Of a stretch of 64,000 nt of DNA, positions 26,875 through 37,900 are shown piece after piece (positions within the stretch are counted from its first letter, which is position 1; the number at the start of each line of letters is the position of its first letter). Location of the stretch: positions 186,001-250,000 of the forward strand of contig NZ_FUZA01000003.1 of NCBI RefSeq assembly GCF_900167945.1, read 5' to 3'. The stretch is from Dyadobacter psychrophilus. Its GTDB lineage: Bacteria; Bacteroidota; Bacteroidia; Cytophagales; Spirosomataceae. Below the pieces are notes generated by a model. That model did not search any database. It saw only the letters and a program-made list of their open reading frames with translations, and was not told the origin of the DNA. The position numbers and the translations under genes are program-made.

Positions 26875-29800
26875 ATGACCACCAAAACAAACAAAAGTAT
26901 GAAAAAAACCTTTTACCGGCAGAATTACCTGCTTAAAATTATGAGAATCAGCCTCATGCAAATGTTGATCATTACCATGTTCTCCGGGCTCTCCTATGCA
27001 TTCGATGGCTTCGGCCAGGAAGTGCTCAGCCGCAGGTTGACGATCAACATTAAAGAACAGAAAATTGGAACGGCACTGAATCAGATCGGTAAACTCTCGG
27101 GCGTCAATTTCATGTACAGCCCCGAACTGATCGGTTCGCAACGCACGGTAACATTCAGCGCAAAAGAAGAAAAGCTGGAAGCCATCCTGAATAATTTCCT
27201 GACGCCTTTGCAGGTTACTTATGAAGTTTCGGGCAAGCAGATCCTGCTGAAAAGAGCACCCTCCAAATCGGGCACTGCTCCTGCTCAAAGCTCCGGCTCA
27301 TCTAATAAATTGAACCCTTCCGTTGACGTACCCGTCAAAGGAAAGGTCATTGATGCAACGGGAGGCACTATTCCGGGAGCAACTGTGGTTTTGAAAGGCA
27401 GCTCATCGGTGGGAACAACCACGGACGCGGAAGGCACATTCTCGCTTACCGTGCCGGATGGCAGCACCACATTGGTTGTATCTTCCATCGGCTTTCTGAC
27501 CCAGGAAGTGGACATTACCAATAAATCACAGGTTGACATTACGCTGCAATCTGACGTGAAAGCGCTGACCGAAGTGGTCGTAACCGGTTATTCTTCCCAA
27601 TTCAAAAGAGACATTACCGGCGCCGTTTCAACGGTGGACGCAACGGAATTGACCAAAGTGGCCGCACCAAACGTTGCCCAGCAATTACAGGGCCGTGTTG
27701 CAGGTGTAACTGTGACATCCAATAATACGCCGGGTGGAGAAGCGACTGTCCGTATCCGCGGTTTTGGAACAATTAATAACAACGACCCTTTGTACGTGAT
27801 CGACGGTGTGCCTACCAAAGGCGGCCTTAACAGCATTAACCCAAACAACATTGAATCCATGCAGGTGTTGAAAGATGCATCTTCGGCTTCTATCTATGGT
27901 TCAAGGGCTGCTAACGGGGTTATTATTATTACCACCAAAAAAGGAAAAGCAGGTGCGCCTAGATTTACATTTAACTCGCGTGCAGGTTTGCAAACGGGTA
28001 AAATAGACCTTGACTTGATCAAAGACCCACAGCAATTTGGTGATCTTCTTTGGACACAGCGCAGAAACGCCGGTGTTTTGACAAATGGTAATCCTTCGCA
28101 TCAGCAATATGGCAATGGAACAAGTCCTGTTGTTCCTGACTACATTCTGGCGGGATCGAGCTACGGACTTCCTGAGGGCGACCCGAGAGTTGATCCTTCC
28201 TTGTACAATTATAACCGCGCCGGTTTTTACCAAATTGTGAAAGCGAACAAAGAGGGAACCGACTGGCACGAAGAAATCCTTCGTCCGGCTGCAATCCAGG
28301 AGTATAACGTGGGTGCAACCGGCGGAACTGAAACAGGCCGTTATGCAATCGCATTCAACTACTTCAAGCAGGATGGTGTATTGATCCACACTTCGTTCAA
28401 CCGCTATTCCTTACGTTCAAACACTGAGTTTACGTTCAAAAAACGCATTCGCATCGGCGAGAACCTGGAAGTTAGTTACACAGAGAATAAAGGATACTAC
28501 AACAACAACGGCACAGCAAGCTCGGCAAACAACCAGGATGGCAACCCGATCGGAAACGGATATCGTATTCCCTCCATTATCCCGGTTTACGACATCATGG
28601 GCAACTTTGCGGCAACACGCGCGGCTGGTCTTGGCCCTGCTACCAACCCGGTTGCCCAGCTTTGGCGGACACGTAACAATCAGACAAACAACTTCCGTGC
28701 ATTTGGTAATGCTTATTTGGAAGCAGATATCCTGAAAGATTTAACGTTTAAATCGAGCATTGGTATCGACATTACAGCGGCAAATCGCGTAGGTTACACA
28801 TTATTGGATTTGGAAGAAGCTGAAATCGAAGCAGCGAATGCATTGACTAATGCAAATGCTTACGATATCAACTGGACGTGGTCTAACACATTGAACTACA
28901 ACAGAAATTTCGGTGCGAACCACAAACTGGGCGTCTTGCTTGGAACGGAGGCCATCAAAGGAACTGGGCGCGATTTCAATGCGACACGTACAACATTCTT
29001 CTCGGAAGATCCTCAGTATATGTTCCTGAGCTCAGGAACTGCGGGTATCAACAATGCTGGCGGCGCTTATGAATGGGCACTTTTCTCCATTTTTGGAAAA
29101 ATCAACTACGCTTTGAAAGACCGCTATTTGCTTGAAGCAACAGTTCGTCGCGACGGTTCTTCCCGCTTTGGACAAAACAACCGGTATGGAACATTCCCTG
29201 CATTCAGCGCAGGATGGAGACTTTCCGAAGAAGCATTTCTGAAACCATTGACCTGGCTGGATGATTTGAAAATCAGAGCGGGCTGGGGACAAACGGGTAA
29301 CCAGGAAATCGGTAACTACAACGGTTTCAGCACGTACCGTTCAAGTTTAAACCTGTCGTCCTATGCCATCGGCGGCGGTAATAATGCGGTTGAGCCAGGT
29401 TTCGACACCGAGGCATTTGGTAATCCTGATGCAAAGTGGGAAACGACAACACAGACAAACATTGGTTTGGATGCGACGTTCCTGAAGGGAATGTTCAACT
29501 TCAATCTTGACCTGTATAACCGGACCACTTCCGATATGCTCTATCAGGTGGCTTTGCCGGCGACACAAGGTTCTGCAACGATCCCATTTGTGAATGTGGG
29601 TGAAATGAACAACAAGGGAATTGACCTGGCTTTGGATTTCAATAACAAAGCCTTGAATGGTGACCTGACTTACTCGGTAGGCGTGAATTTCTCGACTTAC
29701 AAAAATGAAGTGACCAAGCTGAATAACAGCGCATCGGCAGTATTGCTAGGTCCTGCGATCCGCAGCTACACCTGGACGCGCTCGGTGCCCGGCATGCCAC

Positions 29801-30477
29801 TTTATTCGTTCTATGGCTTGCAGATCGACGGAATTTACCAGAATCAGGGAGAAGTAGATAATGGCCCAAAATATCCGGGTTACGCTGCTGTGGGTAAGTA
29901 TAAATATCAGGATACGGATGGAAATGGCACAATTACTGATAATGACCGGGTATTCCTCGGCAATCCACATCCGGACTTTACCTATGGTATCAACCTGAAC
30001 GCAGGTTACAAAAACTTCGACGTATCGGCATTCTTCCAGGGTGTGAAAGGCAACCAGATCATTAATATGGTGAAACGCTGGGTAGATTTTAACAACCAGG
30101 CTGGTAACAGAAGTCTTCGCATGCTGAACGACTCCTGGACTCCTGAAAACCCAGATGCAGTATTGCCCATCCTTGATGCAAACGACAGCCGCAGCCAGCA
30201 GCCTTCCAGCTACTTTGTTGAGGACGGATCTTATTTTCGCATGAAAAACCTGACGCTGGGTTACACATTGCCAGCTGGTGTTTTGTCAAAGATCGGATTT
30301 GAAAGTGCGCGCATTTATCTGCAAGCGCAAAATCTGTTCACTATCACCAAATACAGCGGCATCGATCCTGAGGTTACGTCGGTTGGTTCGTCACCTGGAT
30401 CTACGGTGTTGGGTGTTGACCAGGGCAACTATCCGAATTCGAAAATGTACCAGGTGGGTATCAATTTCGGATTTTAA
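26875..30477 (+). CDS. SusC-family TonB-dependent receptor with STN domain
   Basis: A 1200-residue outer-membrane transporter that imports oligosaccharides captured by SusD, powered by TonB. After a signal peptide (cleavage near residue 45; ATG 26899 is an alternative start) an STN signalling domain lies at about 50-125 (LTINIKEQKIGTALNQIGKL, VTFSAKEEKLEAILNNFL). A carboxypeptidase-regulatory-like domain follows (VKGKVIDATGGTIPGATVVL), then the plug (ALTEVVVTGYSS, GFGTINNNDPLYVIDGVP, SIYGSRAANGVIIITTKKG) and the 22-strand barrel to the final aromatic residue. The STN domain fits control through the sigma/FecR pair upstream. SusD follows 40 bases downstream. Confidence 0.95.
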   Translation: MTTKTNKSMKKTFYRQNYLLKIMRISLMQMLIITMFSGLSYAFDGFGQEVLSRRLTINIKEQKIGTALNQIGKLSGVNFMYSPELIGSQRTVTFSAKEEKLEAILNNFLTPLQVTYEVSGKQILLKRAPSKSGTAPAQSSGSSNKLNPSVDVPVKGKVIDATGGTIPGATVVLKGSSSVGTTTDAEGTFSLTVPDGSTTLVVSSIGFLTQEVDITNKSQVDITLQSDVKALTEVVVTGYSSQFKRDITGAVSTVDATELTKVAAPNVAQQLQGRVAGVTVTSNNTPGGEATVRIRGFGTINNNDPLYVIDGVPTKGGLNSINPNNIESMQVLKDASSASIYGSRAANGVIIITTKKGKAGAPRFTFNSRAGLQTGKIDLDLIKDPQQFGDLLWTQRRNAGVLTNGNPSHQQYGNGTSPVVPDYILAGSSYGLPEGDPRVDPSLYNYNRAGFYQIVKANKEGTDWHEEILRPAAIQEYNVGATGGTETGRYAIAFNYFKQDGVLIHTSFNRYSLRSNTEFTFKKRIRIGENLEVSYTENKGYYNNNGTASSANNQDGNPIGNGYRIPSIIPVYDIMGNFAATRAAGLGPATNPVAQLWRTRNNQTNNFRAFGNAYLEADILKDLTFKSSIGIDITAANRVGYTLLDLEEAEIEAANALTNANAYDINWTWSNTLNYNRNFGANHKLGVLLGTEAIKGTGRDFNATRTTFFSEDPQYMFLSSGTAGINNAGGAYEWALFSIFGKINYALKDRYLLEATVRRDGSSRFGQNNRYGTFPAFSAGWRLSEEAFLKPLTWLDDLKIRAGWGQTGNQEIGNYNGFSTYRSSLNLSSYAIGGGNNAVEPGFDTEAFGNPDAKWETTTQTNIGLDATFLKGMFNFNLDLYNRTTSDMLYQVALPATQGSATIPFVNVGEMNNKGIDLALDFNNKALNGDLTYSVGVNFSTYKNEVTKLNNSASAVLLGPAIRSYTWTRSVPGMPLYSFYGLQIDGIYQNQGEVDNGPKYPGYAAVGKYKYQDTDGNGTITDNDRVFLGNPHPDFTYGINLNAGYKNFDVSAFFQGVKGNQIINMVKRWVDFNNQAGNRSLRMLNDSWTPENPDAVLPILDANDSRSQQPSSYFVEDGSYFRMKNLTLGYTLPAGVLSKIGFESARIYLQAQNLFTITKYSGIDPEVTSVGSSPGSTVLGVDQGNYPNSKMYQVGINFGF

Positions 30478-30517
30478 TTGAGGTAAATCTTATCTGTGAC
30501 GTCATAACAATACAAAT

Positions 30518-32176
30518 ATGAAAAAGAGCATATTAACAGTAATGATCTGCGCGGGATTGATGACATCCTGCGGCAAGGAGTTTCTAGAAACCACTCCTTT
30601 GGGAGTCGGTAACCAACAATCACTTTCCAACAAAGCCGGGGTCAATGCGGTTTTGGTAGGTGCATACAGCTTGCTCGATGGAGTGGGTTCAGGATTTAAC
30701 TTTTCATCTTCGGTCAGCAACTGGATCTACGGATCAGTGGCCTCCGACGACGCTTACAAAGGCAGCGACGTAGGTGATCAGTCGCAGATCACGACGATCG
30801 AGCGGTACATTTCCCAGGCGGACATTGGAGCCTTCAACGACAAATGGGTAACCATTTACGACGGCGTTTCCCGTAGTAATGACGCACTTCGCCTCATTGC
30901 CGCAGCTACGGATATGACCGATGCGGAAAAAGCGCAGGCATCAGGAGAAGCCCGTTTCCTTCGCGGCTGGTACCATTTCGAAGCAAAGAAAATGTGGAAC
31001 ATGGTCCCTTATGTGAATGAAACTGTTACCGACTACATCAATCTTCCGAACGACAAAGATATCTGGCCGGAGATTGAAGCTGACTTCCAGTACGCAATTG
31101 ATAATCTGTCTGTTACAAAAGCACAGGCAGGACGCGCCAGCAAGTGGACTGCAAAGGCGATGCTCGCCAAATCGAAAATGTACCAGCAGGATTACACCGG
31201 AGCCAAGCCGCTTTTGGATGACATTGTAAGCAACGGACCTTTCGCGCTTGTGAACAGCTTCCATGAAAATTTCCGTATCACCACGGAGAACAATTCGGAG
31301 TCCATTTTTGAAGTGCAAATGTCAGTTGGAGACGGCGGACTCGGTCAGAACGGAAGCTGGGGCGACAACCTGAACTTCCCTTACGGATCAGCCCCTGGCG
31401 GTTGCTGCGGATTTTTTCAGCCGTCGCAGAATTTGGTCAATGCATTCAAGACCGACGCGGCTGGGTTGCCATTGCTCGACACATTTAATGACGTGGACGT
31501 AACAAACGACGAAGGACTTTCTTCAACAGATGCCTTCACGCCTTACACCGGCACTTTGGACCCACGCCTGGACTGGACCGTAGGCAGAAGAGGCTTGCCA
31601 TTCCTGAACTGGGGCGTGCATCCGGGTAAAAACTGGATCCGTGATCAGACTTTTGGCGGGCCTTATACATTCAAAAAATTCTTTGCTTACAGTGGCGAAA
31701 ACGCGGGAGCAGAGTCTCCGCGTGCTAATGCCAACAATTATCGTGCAATCCGTTTTGCGGATATTCTGCTCATGCGTGCAGAAGTTGCAGTAGAGGAAAA
31801 CGACCTGGCTACGGCTTTGAAACTGGTTAACCAGGTGCGTACAAGAGCTGCCAATGTAGTGGTGATGGACGCTTCCGGCAAACCTGCCGCCAATTATCTG
31901 GTAAAACCTTACCCGGCATTTGCTAACAAGGATTATGCAAGAAAAGCAGTTCGTTTCGAGCGCCGTGTAGAACTTGCAATGGAAGGTCACAGGCACTTTG
32001 ACCTGGTTCGCTGGGGCGTTGCGGATGTAGTTTTGAATGCTTACCTGGCCAAAGAAAGCAAGAAAAGAACTTACCTGAGCGGAGCTACATTCGTAAAGGG
32101 CAAAAGTGAATATTTCCCGATCCCCCAAGCGCAGATCGACATTATGGGATCCAATGTATTGAAACAAAATCCCTGA
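30518..32176 (+). CDS. SusD/RagB-family glycan-binding lipoprotein
   Basis: A 552-residue surface lipoprotein that forms the lid over the SusC barrel. The lipobox is LMTSC with Cys at residue 18. The SusD pattern includes LLDGVGSGFNFSS, ARFLRGWYHFEAKKMWNMVP (TPR-like helices), NYRAIRFADILLMRAEVAVE, KAVRFERRVELAMEGHRHFD and the typical ending FPIPQAQID with a late KQNP. It is paired with the SusC gene upstream, and a terminator follows it. Confidence 0.94.
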   Translation: MKKSILTVMICAGLMTSCGKEFLETTPLGVGNQQSLSNKAGVNAVLVGAYSLLDGVGSGFNFSSSVSNWIYGSVASDDAYKGSDVGDQSQITTIERYISQADIGAFNDKWVTIYDGVSRSNDALRLIAAATDMTDAEKAQASGEARFLRGWYHFEAKKMWNMVPYVNETVTDYINLPNDKDIWPEIEADFQYAIDNLSVTKAQAGRASKWTAKAMLAKSKMYQQDYTGAKPLLDDIVSNGPFALVNSFHENFRITTENNSESIFEVQMSVGDGGLGQNGSWGDNLNFPYGSAPGGCCGFFQPSQNLVNAFKTDAAGLPLLDTFNDVDVTNDEGLSSTDAFTPYTGTLDPRLDWTVGRRGLPFLNWGVHPGKNWIRDQTFGGPYTFKKFFAYSGENAGAESPRANANNYRAIRFADILLMRAEVAVEENDLATALKLVNQVRTRAANVVVMDASGKPAANYLVKPYPAFANKDYARKAVRFERRVELAMEGHRHFDLVRWGVADVVLNAYLAKESKKRTYLSGATFVKGKSEYFPIPQAQIDIMGSNVLKQNP

Positions 32177-32184
32177 CCTATTTG

Positions 32185-32228
32185 GACAAAGCAGGCTAAT
32201 CATTTAACTTGCTTTGTCACAAATTTTT
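32185..32228 (+). terminator. Terminator after the first susD
   Basis: A 9-bp stem (32185-32193 with 32210-32218) with a 16-base loop followed by ACAAATTTTT. Probably ends most susCD transcripts while the isomerase gene follows 42 bases later. Confidence 0.55.
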
Positions 32229-32269
32229 CAAATTTTAGTTATATAAATCTATTCCTAAACCTTTACACA

Positions 32270-33241
32270 ATGTCATTCCATTTGAACGCAAATAAAGAAG
32301 GTGAATCCCGCCGGACATGGTTAAAGACTGCGGCGCTGGCAGGCGTGGCGGCAGTTGCAGGTAAGTCTGTTGAGGCGCACGTCGCCGAACACGTTCCTGC
32401 AAAAGTGCCAGCAAGAAGAATCCCGATTGCCGTTTCCACCTATTCCTACTGGCATTTTGGAAAAGAAAAATATCCGGTTGAAAAGGTGATCGAAGACGCT
32501 GCAAAGCTCGGCTTTGACGGCGTTGAAATTCTGCATCGGCAAATGGAGAATGAAACTGTGCCGTATATGAACAAGCTGAAAAGGCTTGCTTTTGATAATG
32601 GCTTGTCGCTCCCGTTACTTTCTATTCACCAGAGTTTTGTTCAGCCAAAAGCTGAGGACCGCAAGAAAGACATTGAGCATACGGTTAAATGCATCAATAT
32701 GGCTGTCCAAATGGGCATTCCTGCTATTCGTATGAACACAGGAAGCTGGCGGACTGCCAAGAGAGACGCCAATTATTACAAAGACGGTAAGGAGCCGCCG
32801 ATCGAAGGTTATACGGACCAGGATGCCATTAAATGGTGTATTGATTCGATGGGTGAATGTCTGGTCGCCGCAGAAAAAGCCGGCATCGTACTCGCCATTG
32901 AAAACCACTGGGGCCTGTCTTCCAACATCGATTATTTGCTTGAAATTTACAAACCACTGGCATCCTCGCCTGCTATGGGCATGAACGTGGACACAGGGAA
33001 CTTTGTAGGCGATCCGTATCCGCAGTTTGAGCGGTTGGCACCATACGCAACGATTGTTCAGGCTAAAACTTACTACGGAGGCGGCCACTATTACGACCTG
33101 GACCTGGATTATAAGCGCATCGCAGACATTCTGCGCAAGGCCAATTTCAAGGGATATATTTCATTGGAAATGGAAGGAAAGGAAGACGCCGCTACGGCCG
33201 TCCCCAAAAGCCTGAAATTGTTCCGGGAAGTATTCAGCTGA
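32270..33241 (+). CDS. Sugar phosphate isomerase/epimerase-like TIM barrel protein, Tat-exported
   Basis: A 323-residue protein of the xylose-isomerase-like TIM barrel superfamily (AP_endonuc_2). The start [20 protein letters not shown] is a twin-arginine signal, so the enzyme works outside the cytoplasm and the substrate is unlikely to be a phosphate ester. Likely metal ligands are spread over strands: Glu in DGVEILH, His in LLSIHQSF, Glu in IVLAIENHW, Asp in [13 protein letters not shown] and Glu in [10 protein letters not shown]. Related exported proteins in Bacteroidota occur with oxidoreductases acting on keto-sugars; an isomerase or lyase role on a released sugar is an inference. It belongs to the first glycan locus by position. 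Confidence 0.8.
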   Translation: MSFHLNANKEGESRRTWLKTAALAGVAAVAGKSVEAHVAEHVPAKVPARRIPIAVSTYSYWHFGKEKYPVEKVIEDAAKLGFDGVEILHRQMENETVPYMNKLKRLAFDNGLSLPLLSIHQSFVQPKAEDRKKDIEHTVKCINMAVQMGIPAIRMNTGSWRTAKRDANYYKDGKEPPIEGYTDQDAIKWCIDSMGECLVAAEKAGIVLAIENHWGLSSNIDYLLEIYKPLASSPAMGMNVDTGNFVGDPYPQFERLAPYATIVQAKTYYGGGHYYDLDLDYKRIADILRKANFKGYISLEMEGKEDAATAVPKSLKLFREVFS

Positions 33242-33279
33242 TCCCTAAAAGACAATCATAATTATATTCTGTAGTTAAT

Positions 33280-33312
33280 AAAGTGCGGCTTCCTTGAATT
33301 CGCACTTTTTTT
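33280..33312 (+). terminator. Terminator after the isomerase gene
   Basis: An 8-bp perfect stem (33280-33287 with 33301-33308) followed by T up to 33312. It closes the first glycan locus. Confidence 0.75.
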
Positions 33313-33387
33313 GTGCCACGAATGCACTAACGCGCACGAATGCATTTGTGTATATTCTCGTCCGCCACTGCGGCGCATCCGTGGCAC
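33313..33387 (+). repeat. Intergenic inverted repeat, possible dispersed element
   Basis: GTGCCACGAATGCAC at 33313-33327 and its near-perfect inverted copy at 33373-33387 (13 of 15 match) bracket a 45-base core containing CGCGCACGAATGCA. The inner GCACGAATGCA also echoes the outer arm. It fills the space between the two converging transcripts, with no T run on either strand. Confidence 0.5.
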
Positions 33388-33391
33388 ACTT

Positions 33392-34561
33392 TCAATTCCC
33401 GCAACGCCGTGAAGAACCCCTGACGATCAATTCCGTTTTCAAAACACGCTTTTCTGGAAGTATAACGTCTTCATCATCAACTAGCTGCAAGATCCAATCC
33501 GCCGTAGTGCGCCCGATTTCGTAGGTGGGCTGCCGAACGGTCGTTAGGCCGGGGCCAATGTAAGCTGATTCCGGATTATCGCTAAAACCAACCACACCCA
33601 GCTCATCGGGAATACTGATTCCTTTCTCTTTTGCCATGAGCATGATTTCAATAGCCGAAGAATCATTCACTGCGAAAATAGCATCCGGACGGTTGGCCAG
33701 ATCCAGCAAATATTGGCCGTAAATCCTTGCTTTTTGCTGCGTTAACATGCCTTGAATGATCATATGATCTTCGATGGTTTTGCCGTGCTTTTCCATGGCA
33801 GCGCGGTAACCGCGAAGCCGCTCCTGGCTGACCAGCAAATTCAAAGGCCCTCCCAAATGTGCGATCCTTTCATAGCCATTCATAATCAAATGTTCCACTG
33901 CCAGAAACGAAGCCTCAAAATCATTCACAACAACTTTTGGAACATTGATCTGCTCACAAACGCGATTGAAAAGCACAAGCGGAATGCCCCGCTTTTCGAA
34001 GACACTCAAATGGTCAAAATTATTGGTTTCCTGCGTCAGCGATATTAAAAGACCATCAATGCGGTTGGCAAGCATCGCCTTTGTATTGGAAATTTCAACC
34101 TGATACGACTCATTGCTCTGCATAATCGTCAGGTTATAACCCGCATTGGTTAGCACCTCGTGTGCGCCTATGATCACATTGGGGAAGAAGGGGTTATGAA
34201 ATTCCGGAACGATCATTCCAATCGTGTTTGTCTTGCTTTTTACCAGGTTGTAGGCAAGCTGGTTTGGCTGATAATCCAGCTGCAAAGCTTTGTCCAGTAC
34301 TGCTTGCCGCGTCTCAGGATTAATGTCCGCATGCCCGTGCAACGCTCGCGATACAGTTGAATTTGAGACCCCCAACGACTTAGCAATGTCGATGATCGTT
34401 GTCTGATGACGCCGGCGCTTCATCACCGACGATGCAGAAACGTCTTTTTCCGATTGGGTGAAATAGTAATTGCAGGTTTTGCATAGATAGCGTTGCTTGC
34501 CTCTCACGTAACCCGCTTTCATAATGCTATCCACCTGCTCGCACTTCACACATTTGATCAT
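33392..34561 (-). CDS. LacI-family regulator with N-terminal zinc ribbon
   Basis: A 389-residue transcription factor. Residues 54-105 are a LacI-type DNA-binding region (TIIDIAKSLGVSNSTVSRAL, then INPETRQAVLDKA and YQPNQLAYNL hinge helix); residues ~110-385 are the periplasmic-binding-protein-like sensor (TIGMIVPEFHNPFFP, RIDGLLISLTQE, DAIFAVNDSSAIEIM, GVVGFSDNPESAYIGPGLTT). Unusually, the first ~45 residues form a four-Cys zinc ribbon (C4, C7, C27, C30, with GKQRYLCKTCNYYFTQ), like the InsA-type ribbon of IS1-family transposases. It is divergent from the second susC, across a 349-base region with an inverted repeat, so it probably represses or activates that locus in response to a sugar. Confidence 0.9.
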   Translation of the reverse strand: MIKCVKCEQVDSIMKAGYVRGKQRYLCKTCNYYFTQSEKDVSASSVMKRRRHQTTIIDIAKSLGVSNSTVSRALHGHADINPETRQAVLDKALQLDYQPNQLAYNLVKSKTNTIGMIVPEFHNPFFPNVIIGAHEVLTNAGYNLTIMQSNESYQVEISNTKAMLANRIDGLLISLTQETNNFDHLSVFEKRGIPLVLFNRVCEQINVPKVVVNDFEASFLAVEHLIMNGYERIAHLGGPLNLLVSQERLRGYRAAMEKHGKTIEDHMIIQGMLTQQKARIYGQYLLDLANRPDAIFAVNDSSAIEIMLMAKEKGISIPDELGVVGFSDNPESAYIGPGLTTVRQPTYEIGRTTADWILQLVDDEDVILPEKRVLKTELIVRGSSRRCGN

Positions 34562-34671
34562 CTTCTTTGTACTATTTTAATATTTAAGGGGCATTGAGAC
34601 AATTTTACGCACCCAGTCAGGCTTCGCCACAAAAATATAAAATTCTTATATTAAAAAGTCAGAAAACCATA

Positions 34672-34703
34672 TATCGGTAACGTCTTCGCAAACGTTCCCG
34701 ATA
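34672..34703 (+). promoter_or_regulatory. Inverted repeat, candidate operator for the LacI-type regulator
   Basis: TATCGGTAACGT and ACGTTCCCGATA form a 12-bp inverted repeat with one mismatch around an 8-base centre. It lies in the 349-base region between the divergent regulator and susC genes (34562-34910), 111 bases from the regulator start. I saw no other clear element there and no exact promoter match. Confidence 0.45.
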
Positions 34704-34910
34704 GTTTTTGATTTAAATCCATAATTAATAGGCTTATTATCGGCTTGATTTCAGCTGCCAGCGCTTCTATATTTATGTAGAACCAGCTGTTTGCACCGTT
34801 TGAGATTATCTTTTCAAGTTCATCAAATCCAGGATCTCAGCCCTTTCAACCAGTCTGATTTGCATTATTCCTATTTGATCCACATTTGCTTTAACCCTAA
34901 TAACTAGTAT

Positions 34911-37900
34911 ATGAAGAGAAGAATACTTGAATCATTTTTGCTGATGGTCCTGCATCTTGGCCTGACGCATGCAACACTCGCGCAGTCCGGCACTGTGACG
35001 GGAAAAGTTACCGATGAGAAAGGCGAAGGAATTCCCGGCGCAAGTGTGACCGTAAAAGGCACACAGCAAGGAACATTAACCACGGCGGAAGGCACATATT
35101 CTATTGAAGCCGCCGCAAACGCAACGCTCGTTTTCTCATTTGTTGGCTATTTAGGACAGGAAATTGCCATCAATAACCGCACAACCATTGACATCAATTT
35201 AAAAACCGACACCAAGGCGCTTGAAGAAGTGGTCGTAGTAGGTTACGGAACCCAGCGGAGAGTTGAAACAACCGGTTCGATTGCGTCCGTGAAGGCAGAA
35301 GATCTGGTACAGACACCCGTTGCCAACATTGCGCAAGGTTTGCAAGCGAGAGTTTCGGGCATGCAGATCAACCAGAACTCGGGTGCTCCCGGCGGAAACA
35401 TTAGCGTGCGGATTAGAGGAACGAACTCCATCAACGGATCATCAGAGCCACTCTATGTGATCGATGGGATCCAGATCTCCAATGGTGGCGGCATAACGGA
35501 TGTAAGCCCGCTTTCAACCATTAATCCCAATGATATTGAGTCAGTCGAAGTCCTGAAAGATGCTTCTGCTTCCGCAATTTATGGCGCCAGGGCTGCCAAT
35601 GGTGTTGTTTTGATCACTACAAAGCGTGGTAAAAGTGGAAAAACGACAGTCACATTTGACAGTTATTATGGCACGCAAAAAGTGAACAAACAGCTCGACG
35701 TTTTAAACGCTTCCGAATTTGCTCAGCTGGAAAATGAAGTGTTTAAAAACAACTATTATCCAGACCCCGCTTCCCTGGGCGAAGGCGTCAACTGGCAAAA
35801 CTACATCTTCCGTAAAGCGCCGATCCAAAACCACCAGCTTTCCATCAACGGTGGAAATGAGAAAACGCAACTGGCATTATCCCTCAACTATTTCGACCAG
35901 CAGGGAACATTCATTGGCTCGTCATTTAAGCGTTATTCTTATCGTTTGAACCTGGATCACAGGTTAAGTAAAAAGGTAAAAATAGGCACCAGTATTTTAG
36001 GGAGCTATTCTATTAATGATGGGATCCAAACCGGCGGAGAGAACATTGGTGATGGCGGCGCAGTACTATCTTCTGTTTTGGGAGCGGCTATCGGCGCACC
36101 GCCTACCCTGCAACCTTATCGCGAAGACGGCTCTATTTTTCCTTTCGGCGAACAAGCTGGCGGCCAGTATCGGGAGGTTGTAAACCCGCTCAATTTTGCA
36201 GCAATGGTTTTGAACCGGGACATTAAAAGGACGTTGGCCAACCTATATGCAGAGGTAAATTTTGTCAAAGGACTTACTTATCGTGCTTCTTTTAACATTG
36301 ACCAGCGCGGCGAATTGTTCAACTCCTACTCACCCAGATCGATTGTCAATAAAAGTGACTTGAATGACAATTCCGGGTCTGGTTCCAAAGGAAATGGAAA
36401 TTTCCTGGCGCTGCTCCACGAAAGTATTTTGACCTACAATACAAATTTTGGTAAAAACCACACGTTCAAAGCCACAGCGGTTTTTGGAACCCAGCTAGAA
36501 CAATCGAACTCCAACAACCTGAACGCAACGGGCTTCCCGAACGACGCCACCCAAAATGAAGCATTGCAGCTCGCATTAACGCGCACCGTAAGCAGCAGTC
36601 GCAGCAGTCAGCGCCTGGATTCTTATCTGGCACGTATCAATTACGGTTTCAAAGACAAAATTTTCCTCGATCTCACAGCCCGCGTTGACGGTTCCAGCAA
36701 ATTCGGGGCTAATCATAAATATGGCGTATTCCCGGCCATTTCAGCGGCTTACCGACTGATTGAAGAGCCATTTATCAAGGACGTAACCTGGTTGTCAGAC
36801 CTGAAACTCCGCGGAAGTTTTGGAATTACGGGAAATGCGGGTGGCATAAATCCCTACCAATCACTTTCAACTGCCGCTTCCACAGGCAGCGATTATCTCA
36901 TCAACCATACTTATGTGACCGGCATTAATCCCACCGGAATTGCCAATCCGGACCTGCGCTGGGAACGTTCAAACCAGGCTAATTTAGGGCTTGACGTGAG
37001 TTTGTTGAACAACCGTGTGAGCTTTATCGCAGATGTGTATCATAAGAAGACCGACGATTTGCTTTACATCAAAGGACTGCCACTGAGTGCCGGATATGGC
37101 TCTATAACAGGCAATTACGCATCGCTTGAAAATAAGGGACTTGAACTGGCAGTCAATGCGCGGATCCTGGACGGGAAATTGAAATGGGATGTTTCAGCCA
37201 ACACAACATTCAACCGGAATAAAGTGCTGGATCTGGACGGCGGCGTGACAAAAGAGCGGTTCGTGACCACTTATACGGTTCTTTCGGTCGGCCAGCCACT
37301 CGGTATGTTCAAAACGTATGTTTTTGATGGGGTAAATCAAACAGGCGAAGCCATTCTTCCTGGTTATGACGGCCGCCTGGGTGGGCACAAGGTCAAAGAT
37401 GTTACGGGCGACAATCAAATTACGGCGGCGGATCAGGTTATTGTTGGAAATCCTAATCCAAAATTCATTTATGGTTTTTCAACCAATCTCGCATTCAAAG
37501 GATTTGATCTTGGATTGTTTATTTCCGGATCACAGGGAAACGACATTTACAATGCAAGCCGCCTGTCTTTCGAAAACCCGCTGGGTCAGCGCAACTTGCT
37601 GAAAGGCGTTGTGGACCGTTGGTCGCCGACAAATCCCAGCAATCAGTTTGTGAGCGGGGCGCAAGGCGGAAGGCTTCCAATTTCGAGCTATGTGGTTGAA
37701 GACGGCTCTTATATTCGTTGCAAAAACCTGACGCTGGGTTACACATTACCACGTTTCAAGGGTGTGCAGGGCATTCGCCTGTATGTAAGCGCCAATAACC
37801 TCTTCACGATCACCGATTACAGCGGATACGATCCGGAGGTGAATACTTACGCAGGGTCCAACACGATCATTGGCGTTGACAACTTCGTTTATCCGCAATC

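Noticed and set aside
34430..34561. A separate insertion-sequence fragment at the start of the LacI-type gene
   Set aside because: The zinc ribbon is in frame with the HTH, with no stop, no terminal repeats and no transposase remainder, so a fusion fits better than an IS remnant.
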